Both the position numbers and the translations under genes were made by a program. DNA of 59,798 nucleotides from positions 1-59,798 of the forward strand of contig CAJWLO010000015.1 of NCBI GenBank assembly GCA_913043235.1. Reading direction: 5' to 3'. This document shows positions 45,041 to 54,704 of the stretch, piece after piece. Every line of letters starts with the position of its first letter. Position 1 is the first letter of the stretch. The stretch is from an uncultured Fidelibacterota bacterium (GTDB lineage Bacteria > Fidelibacterota > Marinisomatia > Marinisomatales > UBA1611). The notes below the pieces were generated by a model, which saw only the letters and a list, made by a program, of their open reading frames with translations, made no database searches and was not told where the DNA came from.

Positions 45041-48000
45041 CTACTTCAGCAGAACCATCTTTTTCGTTTTGGCAAACCCAGTGCTGTACATGTGGATCAG
45101 GTAAACACCCGCGCTAACATTTTCACCTTTTTGGTTTGTTGCCTGCCAAACAAGATTGTACTTCCCGGGAGCATGTATCTTATTATCAAGCAGTCGCACA
45201 ACTTCCTGACCCATAAGATTGTAGATCACCATGGTCACCGGGGCATCTTCCGCTACATGATATCCAATATTGGTTACCGGATTAAACGGATTGGGATAGT
45301 TCTGTTCCAAAGCAAACTGCTGCGGAATCAGACCAGGGGAACCACGTAGGGACACCCGGGAGTATGAAGACCCATCAAACACACGATGGGCTTCATCAGT
45401 AAAGCTAGCATTTACGAGAACTGTTTCTTTAAACCGGGTCTTATAAACCTGGAAAGACATGGTATTCCCCGCCCGGTATCCAGGCAGCTCCAGATCTTTA
45501 TCGCCCCGCCAAGCTGTTAAAACATTAGTATCATTTGAGCTCCAAACCACTGCCCCCACGCAAATATCCCCATCATACACCGCCACCTCATCTCCCGGCT
45601 CTAGGATGTGTCCATCTATAACCGCGGACTGGAGTACAATAGTATATGGTGCACCGGTCCTTCGAAACGAAAAATGGACAGGTTGTGGCTTGGCAACGGC
45701 CAGCATGCTCCTGGCCGCGGGTGCTTGATAGGGCGCATATGTAAATGATATGGCCGTATCCACAGTGGTAAATACTTGGTATCCCTTACCAGGGATCAGG
45801 TTGCCGATTGTTGCCCCAAAGGACGGGATCCAAGCCCCTCCAGCATCATCCTGCACAATCTCTATCAACGTATCAATTGCAGCCATAGCCTGTTCCGCAT
45901 CCATAGGACCATCATATAGAAAAGCGACAGAGTTAAACTGATTTGGCGCCAGATTAATGGACCAGTCTGCTGGGTCAATAGACAGCCCTTCGATTGTAAG
46001 TGTCTGGTTGTCGCCATCAGCAAATAAATGATAGCCTTCAGTCAGGTCTATATCACCAATGGTGTTGATGCCGTACTCAGGAATTAGGGCTGCACCATCG
46101 TCTTCATAAACAATATGCAGGTTACTAAGACCTCCAAAAATAGTCGAAGATGATGGGGTCTTGGGGTACAGGTAGTATGAGATAAGATTAAACATGCCGC
46201 TCTGAATGGTTATTTCCTGGTTATAATAGATGGTTCCGGTTAGGGTTACTTCTGCAAAACCTCCGTTTATAAAAGTGGTGCTCCCAGTTTCCAAGGTTGC
46301 GGTCATAGCAGCGACACGGGACTCACCAAAGTCCCATGCTTTCACGGTAATAGAGTCTCCATTAGAAAACCCTGTGTCATCTGGTGGGTTCTCGCCAAAG
46401 GCTCGAACCAAGAAAGGCATGACCCCGTTGTACATCCCAGCACCCACACAAGTTGCGCCGGAGAAAAGAGCCACTTCATCTCCTGTCTCCAAACCATACC
46501 CATCGATGCTAGCAGAAGTAATAACATAATAGAACTCTTCCGCGGTGGTATCAACGGGGGTAAAATTGGTTGACGGCAGCGTAGATTGAGGGCCAACAAT
46601 ATTTAATCTATAAACGGTATCTACTAGGCTCTCCGTATCATTCGTTCTTATTTCAAAAAGCCCGGAATATATGCCATTTTCAGAGTTGGAAAGGCTGTCA
46701 GAAAGAGTCGCAAACTCGCCTGGAAGAACTGTGCCACTCCCACCATCATAATAAGTAGAGCTAAATCTCGGTAAATGGGTCCTGGTATAAGAAAATGTGG
46801 CATTGTTGCTGTAAGCCTGCCAATCATGCCATTCCACATCAAAATAATAATTGTCTTCCACTAGATACAATGACATTATTGGTGTACCACAATTCTCATC
46901 ACGAAGAGTATAGCGCGGGTTGCCACAACCAGACTGATTAACAGCGGATCTCCAAAATGTATAGGTATTGGTGTTTCCCTCTGTCGGCCCCCAGGCCCAT
47001 AATGTTCCTTCGGGGCTAGACCAGTCGCCACCCCTTTCATAATTGCTTTCTAATATTGGATTGTAAATACCTCTGGAAGTCGATCGTGTAATTGCGACCG
47101 TTTCAGTAATAACATCCCAATCGCTTGGATCGCTAACGTTGGGATACTGTGGATGATTATAGGTTACCACACCCAGATCCGTCTTAAACGTAGCACTGTA
47201 AGTTAAATCTTTAGTGCCGTTATTGGTGATGGTATACTCAACTATACTAGTATCCCCTGCTTCTTGTTTTGCAATAAGATAGTTGGTTGAAATCGACATC
47301 GACGGAATACCCGGTTTTTCTTTTAGTGCGCTGCTTTTATTGCTTTCTGTAATAAGGTACTGGGCCGACACCGCAAAATCATATGTTGTGTTATTAGTCA
47401 GGCCGGTGATTTCAATCGTTTGGTTGCTTGTAGCATAGGTAGGCTCGAATGTCCAATCATCTGTTCCTGAAACCCTGTAGTAAGGATTATATCCGCTTAA
47501 ACTATCCGTTGCCACGATGGTCCAGGACAGAGAAACAGAACCATCGCCTGTGCTATCAGCCGTCAACCTATAGGGGGCATAGCCGAAATTATAAAAATCG
47601 GATCCAATATCCGCAATCGTCCCATCCAGATCAAGCGAATCTACGTCTCCTGCATTAATTGCTGCTGATGTAGGCCCGATCGCGGTAGAACTATCCAGGT
47701 CTAGAAAAACAGGGCTTGCTGTGATATTAGAATAAATATCTGACGGATCAGCATTGTAGTTTACCGTTGCTGTTACGCCCGCCTGGTCCGGAAGCCCATC
47801 GCCCGTCATTGCTGTAGAGGCAACAATCAAGTTGTATTTCAAAACATAGGTAGCGCTTTGAGCATTAATACCCGTACCAAAGTTGTAAACAATGTTTGAG
47901 TTGATTTGGGGGCTGGCGCTGCCATATATAGAAATTCCGGTGCCCGTGGTAGAGCTTTTTTGTGAAGCAATTGTATTCCCGAAAACATTGGAAACATTGC

Positions 48001-51000
48001 TGTCATAAAAACGCATCCCATAATCTATATCCGAGCCCATGCCCCTTAAGGTAATCGAGTTCTTTTGCACAACCGTGTTGGTACCACTGTATATCGAAAA
48101 CCCCTGGTTTCGGTATAATCTAAAAACATTATTCTTTATAACACAGCTCTCTCCATTTACACCAACACCATAACCGAAATCATAAAACTTGTTGTTAATT
48201 ACAACCAGGTTTGGTCCATCCGACACCGCCCAATTATACTGAAAAGAGTTTGAAGTCGTTGGCGGGGAATCTTCTGATAAACCCCAGAGGAAATGGTCAC
48301 TGTCGGCACCATAGAAAACATTATCTTCTAGGTGTGCATAGTCACCAAGAAAAGCCCTGCTGTTGTTTAAGGCATAGACGATGTTCCGTTTTATTGTTGA
48401 AGGATTAGCGCTGTTAGCATATGATTCTATCCCGCGGCCTTCCCCATCCGAAATACTATAGATGGTATTGTCAAAGATGCGGCTATAGCTTGAATATATC
48501 CCTCGGGCATAATCGATATTACCGACCACTGTTATGGTGTTTGAATCCACCAGGGCGCCTTGGCCTCTCAAACCATATATATTGTCCCTTCCTAGAATAT
48601 AAATATTATTGTTTCTTATCGTACATTGATTCGCTATCTCTGTGCTTACATCGTCATAACTAATACCATAATTACCTCCTTCATTTCTGTAGTTGCCCTG
48701 TTTATTTGTATCTGCGATAGCGTTGTTCATTGCGGCGACTCTATCTGATGAGTACATATTAATCCCTCTATTAAAGAACCCAAGAACTGTGTTGTTCTTT
48801 ATTTCACAATCATTACAGTGTTCTGCATATAATCCCCACTCTATATAACCGTCTTCAAATGGATATATTTCATTATTTGAAATTGTCGAACCTTGACAAC
48901 TGTAGCAATTCATCCCGAATTGACTGGATTGTATGGTGTTTTCCTTAATCGAGGACCCATCGCAATCGCTGCATTCGAACCCATAATAACCCTGAAAATC
49001 ATTACCCACAAACTGCGACCCCCTTGATTCTCTAAGATATAACCCATAGTGAGTTACCGCATCTGTTTTATTATAGGATATGATTAGCGAGTCGTTTCCA
49101 CTGCTATACTCACTGCCAGAAGCGTAGTCTCGGCAGGTTATAGCGCGGGAGTTTGTAAGCATGTTCTCAAACGTACAGTGTGTTATTTCCGTATGGTGAT
49201 TGTTGTTTTTTAGAAAAACCCCATCTATGGAATATTTAAACGAACAATATCGCAAAACAGAACTGTCTGCATCATTCAGCGTTAACCGTTTCCAGTCCCC
49301 TGATAAAATTTGTGCTTTGCCAGATGTGAAAACGATTGGGGCTTCCGCTGTTCCCAGCGCCTGTATGTTTCCATTAACCACCAATTCATATTCTCCGCGA
49401 AACTTCAAAACTGTCCCTGGCTGTATTACTAGTGTGTCTTCTTCTGCAACGGTGATATCGCCATCCACAAAATGAACATTGCTGGATAGAAGGGTTCCAG
49501 AAATTTCACCATCAAGCACCAAGCTACCCCCTGGTATTATGGTTGTGGTATCCAAGTCCATATTTCCTTCCGTTCCTGGAAAGGTTTGATTACCGATCAT
49601 ATCTGGCTGGTAACCGTCTTTCGAAAAATGGATATTGTAGATCCCTGTCTGCATAACGCGGCTGTACACGCCGGTCAGATCGGTTACTACGCTATCGCGA
49701 ATTGCGGGCGTATATCTATTGACCATTAACACCTTAACCCCAGAATGGTCCGTCGCATCAGAGAGCAGTGCCTGCCCGGCAACGCGAACAGTTGTGGCAT
49801 TATTGCTCATGGTGGCTGTTTCAGCAGACACCAGCGCTTCGGTGGCGCTGTCCAGCGTGCCTGTTAATTTGTAATAATAGGTAACCCCCTCTGCTGTTTC
49901 CGTATCTGTGTAAGACGTGACACTGGCAGCAAACTCCTGGTACAAGTTTCCTGCTGTAAGGGCAATATTCGCTGATGTGCCTTTATACAGTTTTAGGCCG
50001 GTTAAGGCACCTGTTAGGGGAACGGGCGTACCCCATGCTAACACAATCTCCCCATCGGAGTTTGAAGACCCATTCATATTCGCAAATTGGTTGAAAAGGG
50101 AGACAAAAAATGAATATCCGCCTTCTGAAAGATTATAGGGCAGTGTTGATGTGTTGACCCCATCGCTCCCGGAGACATAATACTGGATCGTAGTATTTAG
50201 CGCCTGCCCGGGAATATCGGCATAAAAAGTATCGTTGCTGGCTGCGGTCATAGATAGCTCAGTATAGCTTCCGCCATCTATAGCATAGTATACTGACCCT
50301 GTAACGGTAGCTCCGGAGGAACTGGAAAGCGTAGCATTAACGCGGTATGGTCCGGCTGTATTGTTCGTATTTCCCAGAGCAGTGTGTCCCATAACCACAT
50401 AAATATGATGATAATTGGCGCCAATATCTGAAACTGAACCATCTGGATCGGAAAGAGAGGCGGTTCCGGCATTCACTGCCGGGGAACCAGCCTGGAGACT
50501 GTAGTTATTTGTGTCGGGGTGGACAAATAAAGGGTCTAAATAAAGATTGTTATAAATGTCGGCGGCTAATCCATTGGGGTTTTCATCAATCATTTGTCCT
50601 GCCAGGGGCGGTAGGGCCGTACCACTAAACGTGCTGCCATCGATATCCCAAAGCAGGTTGTTGTTTATATTATAGTTCTGGATCGTATTTTCTACATAAA
50701 CGCCAGAATTAAATCCTGTAATTATGTTATTATATATCGGTACATTGGTTTGGTTGGTTTGTATAACCCCATAATCGCCGGCATCAGTGGAAACCAGGGT
50801 ATTATTATAAACCTTCCCGGAGGCTTGGTTGGTCAAGTAAACTCCCCGACCGGAATTGCCCTCAAAGATGTTACCGGTTAGGTACACTTCTGAATGATGT
50901 GATTCCAGAAATCTGCCTGAGCCGGAGTTAAAAAATTTGTTGTTGTAAACCTGAACGTAGTTTTGATAGTCCAACCATATATTTGCGCTGCTGCCAGAGA

Positions 51001-52681
51001 TATTTACCGAATTGTCTTTGATAAGGGTGGAATCACCGTTAATCTCAAACAGGTAACGGTTGTATTCTCCGGAAACAGTATTGCTGTCTACAATACAATC
51101 GTGTTCTACATAAAAAGCCTGTCTCATAAAATTACAATTAATGGTATTGTTTCTTATTGTTTTGTTGCTGCCAGCGCTTATACCATATGCTCCATCAAAT
51201 CCCCTATGATTGTTTATAATAGTATTGTTTATAATTGAATTAACATTGGAACCTGGGGCTCTAATGATGGCGTAATTAGTACCTCTATCATCAACATATG
51301 TTTCAAGTAAAATATAGTTATTGGAAATGGTTGAGTTGTTCCCATATATCCCATAGTAATAATCGTCCCAGGCATACATTTGAATATAATTGGAATCAAT
51401 AGTTGAACTTTCTGCAAAGATACCACAAGTATAATCATACGAACCATAGGCCTCGGGTGAAATCAACGTGTCTTTTTTTATTATACTGCCTTCAGAACTG
51501 GCAGCGTTGATCATATAGGTCCAACCGCCAGTGCTAAAAGAGCTTGTTCTTGTTATGTTGTTTTTCATCACTGTTGAAGAATCGGAATTTGCAAAATGAA
51601 TGCCATCCTGATAGAACTGGCCAGTAATTTTGTTTTGATTAATTGTTGCTTTGAACGAATATGGCACATAAATCGCATATGCGCGGGCTACCATAGTATT
51701 ATTCAACACATCTATATTTGAAGAATTATCAGCACTAATTCCATATGTTGGACCGGTGGTACCATCCGATGAGTTGATGTCGTTCTCATTTATAGAACAA
51801 TTATCACAGTCATGGGCCCGAATGCCGTATGAAGGTGTTATAATAGTGTTATTGGTAATATTTGAATAATTAGCATTGGAGGCATAAATACCATAATCGC
51901 CCTGCACAGAAAAGTAATTATTGGTAATCGTCAGGCTATCACCGGATTGAAAATAAATACCACGGGCTGATGTAGACAGGTTGCCTTGGATTGTAATATG
52001 ATCAATAGTGGTGTGGTCTACATTACTGCCGGTTATCCCGTCGGTGGCATACTTATAATCAACATAAGTTAAATTATTATCCCGGCCATTCAGGTCAATA
52101 TTGCTCCAGTCTCCTGGTAGTGGCGTCGGTTCTTTTGACGTGAAAAGAATGTGATTCTCTGCAGTTCCATTTGCCAAAAGGTTTCCATTTACCGTCATTC
52201 CTTTCCCATTATAAAACTTAACCCGAACACCGGCATTGATGGTTAGCGTTTCCCCAGATGGAACGGTGATATCATCTGTAACGTAGTAGACATAGCCGGT
52301 TGTCCATGTGGTTGTGTTTATTGTGCCAGAAACTTCAGACACTTCTCCCGCGATCATAGTTACTGAATCCAGAACCACGTTGGCAGCTAAAGATAGACCT
52401 CCCAGTTCCCAGGGGACATAACCGGTTTTGGTCCACTCCACCAAGTAATACCCAGGTGATATATTAATAGAAAACGCGCCGTTTGTGCTTGTTGTTGTGG
52501 AATCTTCAGGGGTCACAGAAGGAAGATTGTAAAATGCTATTTTAATCCCTGAGTGGTCCCCGCTGGACGCTACGCCATCCAATAGCGCTACACCACTCAC
52601 ATTGTAAGACACTTGCGCGGTGGCCATGGACAACAGAAGAGTCATGGCGATAATTGTTTTATCTATTTTTAAGAGTTTCAT
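45041..52681 (-). CDS. Large secreted protein with two right-handed beta-helices and a sorting domain
   Basis: I take the ATG at 52681 as start because it follows a strong Shine-Dalgarno sequence and opens a good signal peptide; an upstream in-frame ATG adds nine residues. The 2546-residue product has a doubled plan: a carboxypeptidase-regulatory-like beta-sandwich (20-100) plus beta-helix (117-733) with many Ile-x-Asn-Asn/Tyr-Asn-Asn rungs, then an Ig/FN3 part (760-950), then a second sandwich (960-1050) plus helix (1067-1693), FN3 (about 1697-1790), two DEVALF/DEVAVY-type domains (2034-2154; 2334-2447) and a C-terminal sorting domain (2460-2546, NYPNPFNPVT). Beta-helices of this type occur in polysaccharide lyases and adhesins; no lyase active site is recognisable. 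Several rungs carry Cys-x-x-Cys pairs. Confidence 0.9.
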   Translation of the reverse strand: MKLLKIDKTIIAMTLLLSMATAQVSYNVSGVALLDGVASSGDHSGIKIAFYNLPSVTPEDSTTTSTNGAFSINISPGYYLVEWTKTGYVPWELGGLSLAANVVLDSVTMIAGEVSEVSGTINTTTWTTGYVYYVTDDITVPSGETLTINAGVRVKFYNGKGMTVNGNLLANGTAENHILFTSKEPTPLPGDWSNIDLNGRDNNLTYVDYKYATDGITGSNVDHTTIDHITIQGNLSTSARGIYFQSGDSLTITNNYFSVQGDYGIYASNANYSNITNNTIITPSYGIRAHDCDNCSINENDINSSDGTTGPTYGISADNSSNIDVLNNTMVARAYAIYVPYSFKATINQNKITGQFYQDGIHFANSDSSTVMKNNITRTSSFSTGGWTYMINAASSEGSIIKKDTLISPEAYGSYDYTCGIFAESSTIDSNYIQMYAWDDYYYGIYGNNSTISNNYILLETYVDDRGTNYAIIRAPGSNVNSIINNTIINNHRGFDGAYGISAGSNKTIRNNTINCNFMRQAFYVEHDCIVDSNTVSGEYNRYLFEINGDSTLIKDNSVNISGSSANIWLDYQNYVQVYNNKFFNSGSGRFLESHHSEVYLTGNIFEGNSGRGVYLTNQASGKVYNNTLVSTDAGDYGVIQTNQTNVPIYNNIITGFNSGVYVENTIQNYNINNNLLWDIDGSTFSGTALPPLAGQMIDENPNGLAADIYNNLYLDPLFVHPDTNNYSLQAGSPAVNAGTASLSDPDGSVSDIGANYHHIYVVMGHTALGNTNNTAGPYRVNATLSSSSGATVTGSVYYAIDGGSYTELSMTAASNDTFYADIPGQALNTTIQYYVSGSDGVNTSTLPYNLSEGGYSFFVSLFNQFANMNGSSNSDGEIVLAWGTPVPLTGALTGLKLYKGTSANIALTAGNLYQEFAASVTSYTDTETAEGVTYYYKLTGTLDSATEALVSAETATMSNNATTVRVAGQALLSDATDHSGVKVLMVNRYTPAIRDSVVTDLTGVYSRVMQTGIYNIHFSKDGYQPDMIGNQTFPGTEGNMDLDTTTIIPGGSLVLDGEISGTLLSSNVHFVDGDITVAEEDTLVIQPGTVLKFRGEYELVVNGNIQALGTAEAPIVFTSGKAQILSGDWKRLTLNDADSSVLRYCSFKYSIDGVFLKNNNHHTEITHCTFENMLTNSRAITCRDYASGSEYSSGNDSLIISYNKTDAVTHYGLYLRESRGSQFVGNDFQGYYGFECSDCDGSSIKENTIQSSQFGMNCYSCQGSTISNNEIYPFEDGYIEWGLYAEHCNDCEIKNNTVLGFFNRGINMYSSDRVAAMNNAIADTNKQGNYRNEGGNYGISYDDVSTEIANQCTIRNNNIYILGRDNIYGLRGQGALVDSNTITVVGNIDYARGIYSSYSRIFDNTIYSISDGEGRGIESYANSANPSTIKRNIVYALNNSRAFLGDYAHLEDNVFYGADSDHFLWGLSEDSPPTTSNSFQYNWAVSDGPNLVVINNKFYDFGYGVGVNGESCVIKNNVFRLYRNQGFSIYSGTNTVVQKNSITLRGMGSDIDYGMRFYDSNVSNVFGNTIASQKSSTTGTGISIYGSASPQINSNIVYNFGTGINAQSATYVLKYNLIVASTAMTGDGLPDQAGVTATVNYNADPSDIYSNITASPVFLDLDSSTAIGPTSAAINAGDVDSLDLDGTIADIGSDFYNFGYAPYRLTADSTGDGSVSLSWTIVATDSLSGYNPYYRVSGTDDWTFEPTYATSNQTIEITGLTNNTTYDFAVSAQYLITESNKSSALKEKPGIPSMSISTNYLIAKQEAGDTSIVEYTITNNGTKDLTYSATFKTDLGVVTYNHPQYPNVSDPSDWDVITETVAITRSTSRGIYNPILESNYERGGDWSSPEGTLWAWGPTEGNTNTYTFWRSAVNQSGCGNPRYTLRDENCGTPIMSLYLVEDNYYFDVEWHDWQAYSNNATFSYTRTHLPRFSSTYYDGGSGTVLPGEFATLSDSLSNSENGIYSGLFEIRTNDTESLVDTVYRLNIVGPQSTLPSTNFTPVDTTAEEFYYVITSASIDGYGLETGDEVALFSGATCVGAGMYNGVMPFLVRAFGENPPDDTGFSNGDSITVKAWDFGESRVAAMTATLETGSTTFINGGFAEVTLTGTIYYNQEITIQSGMFNLISYYLYPKTPSSSTIFGGLSNLHIVYEDDGAALIPEYGINTIGDIDLTEGYHLFADGDNQTLTIEGLSIDPADWSINLAPNQFNSVAFLYDGPMDAEQAMAAIDTLIEIVQDDAGGAWIPSFGATIGNLIPGKGYQVFTTVDTAISFTYAPYQAPAARSMLAVAKPQPVHFSFRRTGAPYTIVLQSAVIDGHILEPGDEVAVYDGDICVGAVVWSSNDTNVLTAWRGDKDLELPGYRAGNTMSFQVYKTRFKETVLVNASFTDEAHRVFDGSSYSRVSLRGSPGLIPQQFALEQNYPNPFNPVTNIGYHVAEDAPVTMVIYNLMGQEVVRLLDNKIHAPGKYNLVWQATNQKGENVSAGVYLIHMYSTGFAKTKKMVLLK

Positions 52682-52688
52682 AATGCTG

Positions 52689-52696
52689 TCTCCTCT
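52689..52696 (-). promoter_or_regulatory. Shine-Dalgarno sequence deciding the start of the 2546-residue gene
   Basis: AGAGGAGA lies 7 nt before the ATG at 52681. No similar site precedes the in-frame ATG at 52708, so the shorter reading is preferred. Confidence 0.75.
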
Positions 52697-52730
52697 AATT
52701 GGATACATAGTTTTCTAATTCTTTTTTTCA

Positions 52731-53276
52731 TTAGTTTACAATAATAGTTGCTTCTCCATAGCCCTTAACTTCTATCGCTTCATCACTGGGGTTTACCACT
52801 TCACATTCTGTACCAAACAAAATTTGACTTTCTCCCGTGGTTGTGGCGGTAAAAGTGAGCTGTGCTATGCTTGCGGCGGATATATTAACAAAAGAAGAGT
52901 TGTTCCCCAAAAATGATGTGGTAATATTTATCCATCCGCTTTCTGCATTCAGCTCCGAAAAAAAGATTGGGTCTTGGCTCCCATCCTGGAATATTGTGCC
53001 TGGTATGACGGAAGATGATTGTACCCGATTCTCATCAAAAGAGACACGTATATTGGCGCCGGCAAGGTTGTCAAACCCCATAGCATACACATCCACGGTG
53101 AAAATACCTCCGGCGGTTGCGTTTATCTCTACGGGAAAGAAGGTTAGCGCAGGAAGATCATATTCTACTTCTTCCGCATCAAGGGGGTTGTCAAAAAGAT
53201 CCTCTGAATTCGGGTCCGGCACATCGCTGGTACACGAAAAGAAAAAAAAAGTGAAAATGATTAAAATTCTTTTCAT
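52731..53276 (-). CDS. Cohesin-domain lipoprotein
   Basis: A 181-residue lipoprotein (Phe-Phe-Ser-Cys15 after a hydrophobic stretch), so probably outer-membrane anchored. Residues about 45-181 fit a cohesin beta-sandwich: a Gly-Gly-Ile-Phe-Thr-Val-Asp-Val-Tyr-Ala strand, a Leu-Ala-Gly-Ala-Asn-Ile-Arg-Val-Ser-Phe-Asp segment, Val-Ile-Pro-Gly, a Gly-Trp-Ile-Asn-Ile strand, then Ile-Ala-Gln-Leu-Thr-Phe and Thr-Gly-Glu-Ser-Gln-Ile. Cohesins bind dockerins. The giant protein of the same operon carries a dockerin-like pair, so this may be its anchor. The ATG overlaps the stop of the CsgG-like gene by 4 nt. Confidence 0.8.
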   Translation of the reverse strand: MKRILIIFTFFFFSCTSDVPDPNSEDLFDNPLDAEEVEYDLPALTFFPVEINATAGGIFTVDVYAMGFDNLAGANIRVSFDENRVQSSSVIPGTIFQDGSQDPIFFSELNAESGWINITTSFLGNNSSFVNISAASIAQLTFTATTTGESQILFGTECEVVNPSDEAIEVKGYGEATIIVN

Positions 53277-54697
53277 AAGGAAAAATTAAAGGTTAGCTCC
53301 GTGTTTTTTGTTACAGGATTATAGGCCAATTGTAGCGGGCTTATTTTGTATTGAGCCAAATCATTCGGTGCCACCACGGCCGCGTGTATAACGCTTGCGC
53401 CCCACACCACGCCCGCCAAAACAGAAAATGTAGCGCTCATGCTATTGGCTTTATTCATACGGGAAATAGCATCATTGGTTGCTGCCTTTTGGACCGCTAT
53501 TTCATCCACATCTGTTGCAATTTGATAAGCGCCATAGGCTGTGTTATAGTCTGCGCTGGCTGTGTTGTAATTATTCAAACCCATGACAGCCAAGCCAATA
53601 AACAGAGCTTCAGAGCCTAGATAGGCCCAGCCTGATTTTCCATGATTGCCGTATATCTGACCAAGTCCTGGGATAAAAACAGATCTCAAAATCGCCCCTC
53701 CTTTTGTTTTTGGCAGGGGGGTGTTGGATGCCAGAGCCGACATTCCTTTTCGTTTCTTATTGATCAGGCTCTTTGGCGGATTAAGGCCTAGAATCTGCCA
53801 GGCAAGAATCTCGATTTCAATGATCAATCCATCTACTTCACCTTGATAGGTGATGTTTTTCATGTTTTCTGCTGCACCTGTGGAAACCTTGAACATTTTA
53901 GCATCGATCGTATAGGTGTTGCCGATCTTACCAATTGCACCACTAATCATCAGGTCAACACCCAAGAGGGCTCCCACCTCAGCGGCACACTCATCGGATG
54001 TACATCCCTCAGTTTCATACCCCTGTTCATTCAAAACATCGCTCATCGTGCTTCTTTCCACTAAAATCACTTTTTTTGTTCGAGACAGCTCAGTAATCAG
54101 CCTGTCGGTCAACGTCTGGGCTTCACCTAAAGAAATACCTCTTCCCTCAAAATCCATTACCGCCAGAGTAGCTAAGGCTACATCACCTTCGCGCTGTAGT
54201 TTTAATCTTGTTGGCGCTTCCATACCAACTATTTCCCAAGCTAAGATTTGGATCTCTACTAGCAACCCATCAATCTCGCCTTCATAGGTAGCGCTAGCGG
54301 TCCGCTCTGTTTCACCAGTCTCAACCGAAAACATTTTGATATCCACAGTGTATGATTTTCCAATCCGCCCTATGGATCCGTTAATCATATTCTGCGCCCC
54401 TAAAAGCTGCCCCACTTCAGCGGCGCACTCATCAGAAGTACAGCCAGACTGTTGCAAGCCCTGCTCTTCCATTATTTTTTCCAGCGCTTTTCTCTCAATC
54501 AAGCGTATAGCACCGGTATTGCCTATCTCGGTACGAAAACGCTCAGAAAAAGTAAGGGTTTCGTTTTCATCTATGCCTTGAGACTCAAAATCAAACACAG
54601 CTACTGTTTTTTTAGTGTTGTTTTTTTTGGCCTCATCATTATCCTGTGCCATGGATAAATTTGATATGTATAATATAACAAAAACGATTTTTTTCAT
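53273..54697 (-). CDS. CsgG/TolB-like exported protein with internal duplication and C-terminal membrane part
   Basis: I start at ATG 54697 because a Shine-Dalgarno sequence precedes it and a signal peptide follows (1-17, ending before Gln-Asp-Asn); an upstream ATG at 54811 would add 38 residues without a signal. The 474-residue product has two homologous domains (about 27-180 and 180-330), each running from Val-Phe/Met-Asp-Phe-Glu-x-x-Gly-Ile through Leu-x-Glu-Gln-Gly, the motif Gly-Cys-Thr-Ser-Asp-Glu-Cys-Ala-Ala-Glu-Val-Gly, and Ile-Leu-Ala-Trp-x-Ile. This is the CsgG/DUF2380 nucleotide-fold type. The C-terminal 120 residues begin Pro-Gly-Leu-Gly-Gln-Ile-Tyr and contain two to three hydrophobic segments, like DUF5683. 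It may help secretion or assembly of the surface proteins encoded downstream. Confidence 0.82.
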   Translation of the reverse strand: MKKIVFVILYISNLSMAQDNDEAKKNNTKKTVAVFDFESQGIDENETLTFSERFRTEIGNTGAIRLIERKALEKIMEEQGLQQSGCTSDECAAEVGQLLGAQNMINGSIGRIGKSYTVDIKMFSVETGETERTASATYEGEIDGLLVEIQILAWEIVGMEAPTRLKLQREGDVALATLAVMDFEGRGISLGEAQTLTDRLITELSRTKKVILVERSTMSDVLNEQGYETEGCTSDECAAEVGALLGVDLMISGAIGKIGNTYTIDAKMFKVSTGAAENMKNITYQGEVDGLIIEIEILAWQILGLNPPKSLINKKRKGMSALASNTPLPKTKGGAILRSVFIPGLGQIYGNHGKSGWAYLGSEALFIGLAVMGLNNYNTASADYNTAYGAYQIATDVDEIAVQKAATNDAISRMNKANSMSATFSVLAGVVWGASVIHAAVVAPNDLAQYKISPLQLAYNPVTKNTELTFNFSL

Positions 54698-54704
54698 CTT
54701 CCAA

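Noticed and set aside
52682-52708. Start of the 2546-residue gene at 52708
   Set aside because: It adds nine residues before the signal peptide and lacks a ribosome-binding site, while AGAGGAGA sits just before the ATG at 52681.
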